From positions 620,001-684,000 of the forward strand of contig NZ_OZ035533.1 of assembly GCF_964033635.1 (NCBI RefSeq): 64,000 bases of DNA. Direction: 5' to 3'. Of this stretch, positions 56,301 through 64,000 are shown piece by piece. The DNA comes from Chitinophaga sp. MM2321. GTDB lineage: Bacteria > Bacteroidota > Bacteroidia > Chitinophagales > Chitinophagaceae. A program made the position numbers and the translations under genes. Within the stretch, counting starts at the first letter, position 1; every line of letters starts with the position of its first letter. Below the pieces are notes generated by a model, which saw only the letters and a list, made by a program, of their open reading frames with translations, was not told the origin of the DNA and did no database searches.

Positions 56301-56826
56301 TAACCCGGATTTTACCTACGGCGTGAACCTGGGGGTGAGCTTTAAAAGATTTGATATTTCGGGAATGTTTTACGGCTCGCAGGGAAATGATGTTGTTAAT
56401 TTTGTTCGCTATTTCACTGAGTTCTTCGGCTCAGCAGAAGGGCGTTCCAAAAGTAACGCTTTGAAAGATGCCTGGACTCCCGCTAATCAGGATTCGAAGA
56501 TTCCGCTGGTAGAATATGCCAATAGCTTTAGTACCAACGGCACTTTTAATTCATATTTAAAAGAAGACGGTTCGTTTTTTAAACTACGCACTTTAACGGT
56601 GGGGTATACTCCTGATCTGGCATTGCTGCGTAAACTGGGTGTAAAAACCTTCAGAATATACGGCCAGGCAGTAAACCTTTTTACGCTTACGAAATATAAA
56701 GGTCTTGATCCGGAACTAACCGGAAGCATAGGTGGTGCCAACGCCAGTTCTTCATTTGGAATTGATTATGGTAATTATCCTAACAACCAGAAGAACTTTA
56801 TTCTTGGCGCTAAGCTTACATTTTAA
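53308..56826 (+). CDS. SusC-like TonB-dependent transporter with N-terminal STN signalling domain
   Basis: ATG at 53308 (MYLTTSFRPDLF) gives 1172 residues; a TTG lies 10 codons upstream. The signal segment MTIFLLIATLMSVSA is followed by an STN domain (VPMQEVFKAIEKQTGFVVF), a CarboxypepD_reg-like domain (VKGRVVDEKGEAVIATVLVK), the SEIVVTGYASERK segment, the plug (IIDGIQGDLSNLNVND, VLKDAGAASIYGVRGANGV) and a barrel ending LGAKLTF. It imports the glycan or glycolipid handled by this operon and signals to FecR. The upstream spacer (53182-53307) holds a weak GC-rich hairpin. Confidence 0.93.
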   Translation: MYLTTSFRPDLFVNKSGVRYLTKIKMMLVMRMTIFLLIATLMSVSAKVISQPISFSGNNVPMQEVFKAIEKQTGFVVFCNYDLLKSANRVTIDVKNIPLMDFLTEVFEDQPLSFMVENSTIAITRKLPVIKKVVMPLPIAPPITVKGRVVDEKGEAVIATVLVKGTKQGVATEVDGRFTLNNVPDDAVLVISGINITSTEFPVKGQTDIVIHVTTQISSMSEIVVTGYASERKSDITGSVTVVDVDNVKAVPVSNPSQALQGQASGLNVITSGAPGGRTDIFIRGVTSFGNSEPLIIIDGIQGDLSNLNVNDIASVQVLKDAGAASIYGVRGANGVIVVTTKKGKSGDPVFTFDSYYGIQLPKSGNVFNLMPPTDYAQLLKTVNPGTILFGNGLPEYTYAGPGIAGAANAGDPAVDPSKYNFDPMEPENDYLIQKVNRGGTDWFHELFKPAPIQSHTISASGGNDKSVYLFSLGYLNQQGTLIESYLERYSVRVNSEFKLGKHVKIGENAYLYYKRNPGFSNLNDNNEISNAYRIMSMIPVRDIMGNYGGTWLGPELGSVGNPVATRERSRMEKNNFWNMSGNIYAEVNFLKNFTLRTTFGGRVDNQYSYNFNHNKYEDKEQHNNYNSFDENALYNSSYTWTNTASYRQQIDKHSIKLLVGSEAIKNSGRAVGGSAAKFFSTAPDYLVLNNGTLNVSNYSSSYVNTLFSLFGRLDYSYDDKYLVGATLRRDGSSVFGSDMRYGVFPSFSAGWKISSERFMESVSFVNLLKFRGSYGILGSQANINASNAFSLYNSGFGTSYYDIGGTGSTRQGFYQSSIGNRKTSWEEDVVTNIGLDATILDNKLDFSIEWYKKSINGLLFPLPLPASVGGATPPTVNIGDIQNKGWDISVAYRGKFNREVSYNVGVNITTYKNEVVSIPDPGYFDVSNSRIGNLVRNQEGHPVGSFFGYEVVGLFRDDNEVASSPAQTDAAPGRFKYRDVNGDKEITPEDRVFFGDPNPDFTYGVNLGVSFKRFDISGMFYGSQGNDVVNFVRYFTEFFGSAEGRSKSNALKDAWTPANQDSKIPLVEYANSFSTNGTFNSYLKEDGSFFKLRTLTVGYTPDLALLRKLGVKTFRIYGQAVNLFTLTKYKGLDPELTGSIGGANASSSFGIDYGNYPNNQKNFILGAKLTF

Positions 56827-56851
56827 TTCATCAGCTTGAAAATTTTTCAGT

Positions 56852-58662
56852 ATGAAAATCTCATCTGTTTTGATATCGGCATTTATTGGCTTTTGTTTAT
56901 TGTTCTCTACACTTGCTTGTAACAAAAGTTTTTTGACAAAGGAACCGCAAGGTTTGCTAAGTGAAGAAAATCTTACCAACAAAGCGGGGGTTAATGGCTT
57001 ATTGGTCGGCGCCTATTCGTTGTTGGATGGTGTTGGTGGACCTGGAGCTGTGGTGGGCGTATGGTCGCAGTCGATCAGTAACTGGACTTTCGGCGGTGTT
57101 GCCTCCGATGATGCGCATAAGGGCTCGGAGTATGGTGATCAGACTGATCTTGAGTTAATAGAAAATTATACTGCAACAGCGGTGAATCCGTATTTCGATG
57201 GTAAATGGGGCGCTTTATACACGGGCGTACAGCGTGCAAATGATGTGCTCCGGGTGCTTGATAAGATAAAAGAAGGGGTTATAAGCGACGAAGAAGCACT
57301 TCAGATAAGGGCTGAAGCTGTATTTTTAAGAGCAGTTTTTCATTTCGAAGCGGCAAAGCTTTGGTTGAATGTTCCATATGTCACCGATTCCATTAGTTTT
57401 GAAAATGGAAATTACCAGGTTCCCAATACCGAGCCGGTATGGCCGAAAATAGAGGCCGACCTGATGTATGCCGCCACGAATCTCACTGAAACCAAATCTG
57501 AGATAGGAAGAGCTAATAGTTGGGCAGCAAAATCCTTCCTGGCTAAAGCTTATATGTATCAGCATAAATTTCAGGAGGCAAAGCCTTTATTAGCGGATAT
57601 TATTCAGCATGGAGTGAATCCGGCAGGCGAGAAATATGACCTTGTCAGGTATTCTGATAATTTTAACCCTTCTACTAAGAACAGTGCTGAATCTGTGTTC
57701 GCCGTACAAATGTCGGTCAATGATAATTCCGGTGGAGCCAATGGAAATCTTGCGGATCAGTTAAACTATGGCGCCGGTGGGCCGGCAAACTGTTGCGGAT
57801 TCTATCAGCCTTCTTTCAGTCTGGTTAATTCTTTTAAAACCGATCCAATTACGGGATTGCCTTTGCTGGATACCTGGAACGATTCGGATATCAAAAATGA
57901 CCAGAGCATTGCATCATCCTCGCCTTTCGAGCCATATACAGGTACTTTAGATCCACGTATAGATTGGACTGTAGGCAGAAGAGGTATTCCTTATCTCGAC
58001 TGGGGTATTATGCCGGGAGCATCCTGGATTGTTTCACAGGCTGCGGCCGGGCCTTATCTTCCTATCAAGCACATTTATTATAAAGCTAAGAGATCAACCA
58101 CCTCTGAAGGCGGGGGGAACGTAAATTCAAATAATTATACAATGATTCGTTTTGCCGATATACTATTATGGGCTGCAGAGCAGAAGTGGAGATCGGATCA
58201 TTGCAGAACGCGCAGGATTATGTGAACAGGGTTCGTAGTCGCGCCGCGAATCCTGACGGCTGGGTAAAAAAATATATTGACAATAATGACCCGTTGAAGG
58301 GATTTTCAAACGTCCCGGCAGCCAATTATAAAATAGGACTGTATACCGATCAGTTTGTAACGCAAGGGAAAGCGTTTGCCCGCAAAGCGGTTTGGTTTGA
58401 AAGGAAGATTGAGCTAGCAATGGAAGGGCACCGTTTCTTTGATCTTCAGCGATGGGATAGTAATAATAATGCTGGATATATGGCCGATGTGCTAAATGCT
58501 TATATTTTTCATGAAACCCACATATCCGGTTATAATTATCTGTACATGAATGGAGCAAAATTCGTTAAAGGTAAAAATGAACGTTATCCTATACCACAGG
58601 TGCAAATCGACCTCAGTAAAATCAATGGGGCTTCTGTGTTGCAACAAAATCCTGGCTATTAA
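56852..58662 (+). pseudogene. SusD/RagB family lipoprotein, broken by a one-base frameshift
   Basis: A lipoprotein signal (LLFSTLACNK) and good SusD sequence run in one frame to RFADILLWAAE at 58180. That frame then degenerates and stops at 58225. From 58180 the frame one base back continues AEVEIGSLQNAQDYVNRVRSRA, ELAMEGHRFFDLQRW and RYPIPQVQ...QNPGY to 58662. One missing base at about 58180 repairs a normal protein of about 603 residues. There is no slippery heptamer, so programmed frameshifting is unlikely. It is either a recent mutation, which would disable the operon's SusD, or a sequencing error. Confidence 0.85.
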
Positions 58663-58753
58663 CGGATGTAAATTCCGGAAAATAGTTGTTATGATTTTTT
58701 ATTGGATGCTGTTCGAAAAAGATTGAATTCGTATTAAGCTATATTTTTAAAAC

Positions 58754-61744
58754 ATGATAATGAAGAAAAATTCGAGAAATATTCTGCAGGGGTGTTTGCC
58801 TGGTATTTGTTTTATTTTTTTGATGGCAGCAGGTTGTAATAACAGACCTGCTTACCAGCCTACTCAGGCAGTAAAGGAGGCGCTCTCCTCCTTTACGCTT
58901 GCACCGGGATTTAAGATAGAACTTTTGGTAAGCGAGCCGCTGGTGAATGATCCTGTTGATATGACTATCGATGAGGATGGACGGTTATACGTTGTAGAGA
59001 TGACAGGAGTGCCACACAATAAATCAAGAATAGGGAAAATATTGCAGCTTCTTGATACCGACGGTGATGCCGTAATGGATAAAAGTGTGGTTTTCGCTGA
59101 TTCATTGGTTCTTCCATCTGGAATTACCCGATGGAAGAAAGGAATGATAGTAACAGATCCGCCGAATGTATATTATATGGAAGACACTGATGGAGATGGA
59201 ATAGCTGATATTAAAGAGATAATGCTAACCGGTTTCGACACCTCCAACATCGAAGCGAATGTTAATAATCCGGAGTATGGATTAGATAATTGGGTTTATC
59301 TGTCAAGCCTTCCGGTAATAAAGGGAGGTAATATTCATTATGCTTCCGATTCAACTAGTTCAATACTTGAAGAAAGCACAATAAGGTTTCGCCCCGATAG
59401 ACATCTGATCGAACCCATGTCTGGTACGTCGCAGTTTGGTTTGAGTTTTGATGCGTGGGGTAATCATTTGCTGGTAAATAGTGGAAATCATTTATACCAG
59501 GAAATAATTGCGTATAGGTATCTTCATCGTAATCCCAACCTGACCGCGTCTGGTGCTACTCAAACGCTGGCGCATCATCCCGAGGTATTCCCCATTACTA
59601 AAAATCCGGAGTACCAGATGTTAACCGATATAGGCGTTTTTACGTCGGCTTGTGGGATCACTGCTTATCTTGGAGGGGCTTTTCCAAAAGAATATAATAA
59701 TAATGATATCACCTTTGTCGCGGAGCCGGCAAGTAATATTATTCATGCCGATAGGCTGAAAGATTCAGGAGTGTCTTTCATTGCTAAGCGTGTTTCCGAG
59801 CGAAAGGAATTCCTCGCATCCACTGATCCTTATTCTCGGATGGTCAATATGTATGTGGGCCCCGATGGTGCTTTGTATGTGATAGATATGTATCGTCAGA
59901 TCATTGAGGGACCGGAGTTTATGTCGGAAGAAATGCTTAAAAAGGTAGATCTCTATAATGGGAATACCATTGGGCGCATTTACAGGATATCCGCCACTGA
60001 TGCACCCGCTGCTGATTGGACAAAAGGGCTCCATTTGGGGAAAGCCAGTGAGAAGGAGCTGGTTGAGAAACTGAAGGATAAAAATAGTTGGTGGAGAATG
60101 AACGCGCAAAGGCTGCTTGTGGATAGAAATGATGATAAAGCTATTCCTGCGTTGACATCATTAGCGAGTGATCCTACATCTCCTCTGGGACGGCTCCATG
60201 CTTTATGGACGCTTGAAGGAATGAATAAGCTCGCTGCTCCGATTATCTTGGAGGCATTGAAAGATCCCGAACCGGGGGTTCGACAGAATGCAATCCAGTT
60301 GGCAGAGTTGCATATGAGCGCCGACGCGGTATTAATTCCTGCATTACTTGCTATGCAAAATGACGCTAATGAAAAGGTCAGGTTTCAGTTGTTATGTACG
60401 CTTGGTTCGGTAAACTCCCCTTTGGCCGCTGAAGTGCGGCAGAAATTGCTTTTCAGAGATATCAGTAATAACTGGATGCAGATAGCTGCGCTCAGTGCAG
60501 AGTCGTCACAAACTAATGTCTTATTGGATAGTATGCTCGCTAAATTCGATCCATCCGTAATAGCTTATGGATCGATGGTTAAATTATTGGGGGGGATTAT
60601 GGCTAAAACGCAGGGCGTAGAGGCGGTTAAGCAATTAATTCAAAAAACATTATCAGATCCTTCAAAGGAGAAAAAAGGTTGGCAGGCACCTCTGTTGGCG
60701 GGATTATATACTGGGTTGGCCACCCGAATGCCTTTTCCGGAGCAACTAACATCAGAGCGCAATTTGCTCATCGGGGCAGCACTTGATCATCCATCTGGTT
60801 TGATAAGGAATAGTAGCGTAAATATTTTAAAATTAATGGGACTACCGGCGACTCCCGCAACAGCAACGGCCATGTTGAAAGCCAGGGGGAAAGCGTTGGA
60901 TAAGAGCCTCGACCAGGATACAAGGGCAGATGCAATCGCATTCCTGAAAATCCGGAACCCGAAGCAATATGCAACGGAGCTGAAACAATTACTTACTCCC
61001 CAATCTCCCATGGAGGTTCAGCTAGCAGCGGTAAAAGCACTTGGTGAAATTCCCGGAGAAGAAATCTGTAAATATTTGCTGGATCAATGGAATGCTTTCA
61101 CACCCGCAATAAGAAACGAAGCTATCAACACGTTTATCGGTAACCCAGGTCGTGTTAAATTACTGCTCGATAAAGTGGAGGCGGGCGAAATCAATCGTGG
61201 TTCTTTTAGCTGGTCGCAAAGTGTTCAACTCCGTGGAAGCGGCGAACAGATGAAAAGAGCACGGACATTGCTAACTGATAGCGACAATAAACGCAAAGCT
61301 GTTATTGAGCAGTACCAGGATGCATTAACATTGAAAGCCGATATAGCAAATGGGAAAAAGATGTTCCTGGCGAATTGTTCGTATTGTCACCAGTTAGGTA
61401 AGAAGGATGGTAGGCCTTTTGGTCCAGATCTTGGTACCGTTTACGCATGGCCGGTATCAGATATCCTGACAAATATCCTGGATCCGAACAAATCCATTGC
61501 TCATGGATTTGATTTATGGATCGCCAAGCTTAATAATGGCAAATCAATCCAGGGAATTATTACGGCGGAATCGCCCACGGCAATAACCATTTCAAATGCC
61601 GATGGAGAGGTTTCTAATATCGCCCGGCAGGATATTTCCTCGCTAACTGCGCTTGGCATGTCGGCCATGCCAACAGATTTTGAAAAGAAAATTGATAAAC
61701 AGCAAATGGCAGACTTGCTGGCATTCCTGAAACAGCTAGGATGA
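58754..61744 (+). CDS. Membrane-anchored propeller dehydrogenase-like protein with HEAT repeats and C-terminal cytochrome c
   Basis: The protein has 996 residues with lipobox LMAAGC. Residues about 40-420 form a sorbosone/glucose-dehydrogenase-like six-blade propeller, including two DxDGDG calcium-type loops (LDTDGDAVMD, EDTDGDGIAD). Residues about 430-850 are HEAT-like helical repeats, and a cytochrome c domain closes the protein with haem site CSYCH at 875-879. This is the layout of the large putative membrane-bound dehydrogenases common in Planctomycetes and Bacteroidota, whose substrates are mostly unknown. It probably oxidises a periplasmic sugar or alcohol. It lies 91 bases after SusD in the sigma/FecR operon. 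Confidence 0.87.
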   Translation: MIMKKNSRNILQGCLPGICFIFLMAAGCNNRPAYQPTQAVKEALSSFTLAPGFKIELLVSEPLVNDPVDMTIDEDGRLYVVEMTGVPHNKSRIGKILQLLDTDGDAVMDKSVVFADSLVLPSGITRWKKGMIVTDPPNVYYMEDTDGDGIADIKEIMLTGFDTSNIEANVNNPEYGLDNWVYLSSLPVIKGGNIHYASDSTSSILEESTIRFRPDRHLIEPMSGTSQFGLSFDAWGNHLLVNSGNHLYQEIIAYRYLHRNPNLTASGATQTLAHHPEVFPITKNPEYQMLTDIGVFTSACGITAYLGGAFPKEYNNNDITFVAEPASNIIHADRLKDSGVSFIAKRVSERKEFLASTDPYSRMVNMYVGPDGALYVIDMYRQIIEGPEFMSEEMLKKVDLYNGNTIGRIYRISATDAPAADWTKGLHLGKASEKELVEKLKDKNSWWRMNAQRLLVDRNDDKAIPALTSLASDPTSPLGRLHALWTLEGMNKLAAPIILEALKDPEPGVRQNAIQLAELHMSADAVLIPALLAMQNDANEKVRFQLLCTLGSVNSPLAAEVRQKLLFRDISNNWMQIAALSAESSQTNVLLDSMLAKFDPSVIAYGSMVKLLGGIMAKTQGVEAVKQLIQKTLSDPSKEKKGWQAPLLAGLYTGLATRMPFPEQLTSERNLLIGAALDHPSGLIRNSSVNILKLMGLPATPATATAMLKARGKALDKSLDQDTRADAIAFLKIRNPKQYATELKQLLTPQSPMEVQLAAVKALGEIPGEEICKYLLDQWNAFTPAIRNEAINTFIGNPGRVKLLLDKVEAGEINRGSFSWSQSVQLRGSGEQMKRARTLLTDSDNKRKAVIEQYQDALTLKADIANGKKMFLANCSYCHQLGKKDGRPFGPDLGTVYAWPVSDILTNILDPNKSIAHGFDLWIAKLNNGKSIQGIITAESPTAITISNADGEVSNIARQDISSLTALGMSAMPTDFEKKIDKQQMADLLAFLKQLG

Positions 61745-61797
61745 TTATTTGCAGAAGGATGCGATTTATCATTATCCATCAGTAAAAAAAGCATACG

Positions 61798-63627
61798 ATG
61801 AAATTGATTACCCGACCCATTTTTTTGCATTTCTTTTTGACATGCACCGCCATCTTAGTTATATATGGATACGCTTATAGTCAGCAGGGCATGACTGCAA
61901 AGCAAACGGTAGATGTAGGTATCGCCCGCGTCGATATTACACCTGCAGAGCCTATACGCCTGACTGGTTATGGCTCCCGTACCAAAATAGAATCTGAGGG
62001 AATAATTGATCGGCTTCAGGCCAATGCGCTTGCTTTTGGAAAGGACCAGGAACACCCTTCATTGTTGATTACAGTTGACCTGCTGGGAATATCAGCGCGT
62101 CTGACTTCCAGGCTGGTAAAATCTTTATCAGAAAAATCAGGTCTCGATCCTGCGCAAATAGTTATTTGTGCGTCACATACCCACGGCGGTCCGGAAATTG
62201 GCAATGCCCTGAATATACTTCAGTACCGGCCGGGAAAATTCAGCGACTCATTGCTGGCCCTGGATCAGCTTTTACATATCGCCGGGTATACCGAACAGCT
62301 AAGCCGGAAGCTTGAAGAAGTGGCATTGTCGGCATTAAAAGACAGGAAACCCGCCTTCATTAGCTGGGGACAGGGACAGGCTTCATTTGCGCACAACCGG
62401 CGAACTGAAGGCGGCCCTACGGATCCCGCCTTGCCTATACTGAAAATAGCTAATGCCGATGGTACGCTACGTGCAGTGCTCGTTAATTATGCCTGTCATG
62501 GCACCACGCTCGAAGGGAATATCAATAAGATACATGGTGACTGGATAAGTGAAGCAAGACACCAGATCGAAGCTAATCATCCCGGCGCAATGGCGCTGAT
62601 TGCAATTGGATGTGCTGGCGATGCAGATCCAAAACCCCGTGGCATTCCTGAAAATGTGAAACAAAACGCAAAGGAAATAGCTGACAATGTTGATAAGGTA
62701 CTTGCTTCACAGTTGGAGCCATTGAATGCACCACCAGTGGGGAAAATGGTCCGGATTAAACTTCCTTTCGCACATATTTCCACAGTAGCAGAATTGATGG
62801 AAACAGCTAAACAGCAGGGAGAGGGAGAAGCATATTATGCCCGGCTGGCGCTTGAGCGCATACAAAGAGGAGACAGCATTGCATCAACATTGGATTACCC
62901 TGTTCAAACCTGGAACTTTGCCGACAAAATGGTGATGGTGAACCTGGCCGGCGAAGTAGTGGTAGATTACAGCATACGGCTCAAGAATGAATTTGGCGCA
63001 GAGCGGCTTTGGGTTAATGCTTATTCCAATGATGTTCCGTGTTATATTGCTTCAAAGCGTGTAATCAGGGAAGGGGGGTATGAAGGAGCATCGAGCATGC
63101 CTTACTATAATCAACCCTCTCCATTAGCTGAAACGGTTGAAGATATGATTGTTGACGCAGTACAAAGTATCATGCCTGAAAGCTTCAATGATAAAAGAGA
63201 CACTGTGAATCACCAGGAGCTGATTATTAAAGACGAGGAGGGGGTACTTCATCTAACAGCATCCAGGGCAAAAGCTGTGGGACCCAATATAAAGTATATG
63301 CCTGAATGGAAAGCATTCGGCTGGTTTAACACGGATGACCAGGCGGAGTGGACGGTGCAGGTGGAAAAACCGACCAAGTACGCGGTGTATTTGAAATGGT
63401 CTGTTGCTGACAGTGAGGCGGGAAAATCTTTTCGGCTTAAAGCTGGTGGGCAATCGTTGAAGGGGAAAATTGCCCGCTCGGGATCGTGGTTTACTTTCAG
63501 AAAGGAGAGAATAGGTACGCTCAATTTGAGTGCCGGCGTGCATAATTTTGTTTTTTTATCGGGTTCGGAGAAAGAGAAGGGTGCTATGTTGGATCTTGCA
63601 GAATTGACCCTTACGCCTATTAAATAA
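61798..63627 (+). CDS. Exported neutral-ceramidase-like hydrolase with C-terminal beta domain
   Basis: The protein has 609 residues with an N-terminal signal (IFLHFFLTCTAILVIYG, then AYSQ). Residues about 35-450 match the neutral/alkaline non-lysosomal ceramidase N-domain: VDVGIARVDITPAEPIRLTG, zinc-binding ASHTHGGPE, NYACHGTTL and GCAGDADP. Residues about 490-609 form a small beta-sandwich (AEWTVQVEKPTKYAVYLKWSV), perhaps carbohydrate binding. The family hydrolyses amide bonds in sphingolipids, but many bacterial members are untested. In this operon it may release an acyl or amide group from the imported molecule. The MFS gene starts four bases downstream. Confidence 0.85.
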   Translation: MKLITRPIFLHFFLTCTAILVIYGYAYSQQGMTAKQTVDVGIARVDITPAEPIRLTGYGSRTKIESEGIIDRLQANALAFGKDQEHPSLLITVDLLGISARLTSRLVKSLSEKSGLDPAQIVICASHTHGGPEIGNALNILQYRPGKFSDSLLALDQLLHIAGYTEQLSRKLEEVALSALKDRKPAFISWGQGQASFAHNRRTEGGPTDPALPILKIANADGTLRAVLVNYACHGTTLEGNINKIHGDWISEARHQIEANHPGAMALIAIGCAGDADPKPRGIPENVKQNAKEIADNVDKVLASQLEPLNAPPVGKMVRIKLPFAHISTVAELMETAKQQGEGEAYYARLALERIQRGDSIASTLDYPVQTWNFADKMVMVNLAGEVVVDYSIRLKNEFGAERLWVNAYSNDVPCYIASKRVIREGGYEGASSMPYYNQPSPLAETVEDMIVDAVQSIMPESFNDKRDTVNHQELIIKDEEGVLHLTASRAKAVGPNIKYMPEWKAFGWFNTDDQAEWTVQVEKPTKYAVYLKWSVADSEAGKSFRLKAGGQSLKGKIARSGSWFTFRKERIGTLNLSAGVHNFVFLSGSEKEKGAMLDLAELTLTPIK

Positions 63628-63631
63628 TCAA

Positions 63632-64000
63632 ATGAGAAAGCTAATCCGATTCAGACTGTCCATTTTGATGTTTTTGGAATATTTTATATGGGGTGCATGG
63701 TATGTTACCATGGGGGCTTATATTTTTTCTAATTTTAACGGGGATGCCGTATTTGTTGGATCTGCATACGCAAACCTCTCCATTGCTGCCATTATCTCCC
63801 CGATTTTTATTGGATTGGTAGCAGATCGTTATTTCCCGGCGCAGAAAGTTTTGGGTATTCTTCATTTGCTTGGAGCGGCTACGTTGCTATGTATTAGCAA
63901 TGTGTCCGAAGCTAATGCATTCTGGTGGCTGATCCTGTTATATACGCTTCTGTATATGCCCACAATGGCCCTTGCCAACTCCATTTCTTTTTCGCAGTTG
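63632..64000 (+). CDS. MFS transporter, nucleoside:H+ symporter-like (partial, runs off the window)
   Basis: The 123 visible codons start MRKLIRFRLSILMFLEYFIW and contain about four membrane segments, including GAWYVTMGAYIF and SPIFIGLVADRYFPAQKVL. This resembles the NupG/XapB-type nucleoside permease group, which in Bacteroidota is often found in sugar loci. It begins four bases after the ceramidase-like gene and should be co-transcribed. It would carry the processed product into the cytoplasm. The rest is outside the window. Confidence 0.85.
   Translation, partial: MRKLIRFRLSILMFLEYFIWGAWYVTMGAYIFSNFNGDAVFVGSAYANLSIAAIISPIFIGLVADRYFPAQKVLGILHLLGAATLLCISNVSEANAFWWLILLYTLLYMPTMALANSISFSQL

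Noticed and set aside
58168..58225. Programmed -1 frameshift in SusD
   Set aside because: No slippery heptamer or downstream pseudoknot is evident, and SusD genes are not known to use one.

Overview
The window looks like chromosomal DNA of a polysaccharide-degrading Bacteroidota, probably a Chitinophagaceae member such as a Chitinophaga relative. The evidence is four SusC/SusD outer-membrane uptake pairs, two ECF sigma/FecR pairs feeding STN-domain SusC proteins, an AraC-type two-component regulator, a TTTG/TAnnTTTG promoter and many lipoprotein or Tat-exported enzymes. No genus-level marker is present, so this is inference from gene content.

Layout. (1) 1-10.6 kb: the end of a histidine kinase and a response regulator, in the same frame and separated by one TAA; a stand-alone degenerate PEP-synthase N-domain protein; a SusC/SusD pair on the minus strand whose SusD is frameshifted near its end; and a DUF4965/GtaA-like protein. 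A conserved two-half-site element (half-sites 21 bp apart) precedes the PEP-synthase-like gene, the SusC gene and the DUF4965 gene, so this looks like one small regulon. (2) 10.8-19.9 kb, minus strand: sigma factor, FecR, STN-SusC, SusD and a quinoprotein with an internal cytochrome c domain, closed by a strong terminator. (3) 20.1-48.4 kb: an AraC regulator, then a long plus-strand locus of SusC, SusD, LamG3-GH5, sugar MFS transporter, double ThuA protein, FGE-fold protein, Tat-exported Gfo/Idh oxidoreductase and GH2. It is followed by convergent GH27 and GDSL esterase genes, then GH28, a second quinoprotein-cytochrome c and two tandem lipoprotein TIM-barrel isomerases. GH5 + GH2 + GH27 would suit a galactomannan-like glycan. 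The redox and ThuA genes suggest that released sugars are oxidised outside the cytoplasm. (4) 48.4-50.2 kb: a scrambled segment with a Fic gene behind iteron-like repeats, a possible recombinase fragment, a tRNA 3' half with its terminator and a GH32 C-terminal remnant. (5) 50.2-64 kb: NagA, then a second sigma-FecR-SusC-SusD operon. Its SusD is broken by a one-base frameshift. It continues with a propeller-HEAT-cytochrome c dehydrogenase, a neutral-ceramidase-like hydrolase and the start of a nucleoside-type MFS transporter.

The recurring theme is SusCD uptake tied to periplasmic electron-transfer enzymes: three haem c proteins in three neighbouring loci, two of them under ECF sigma/FecR control. 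Several lesions occur: one in-frame stop, two frameshifts and one sigma gene without a normal start. They could be real decay or base-calling errors.
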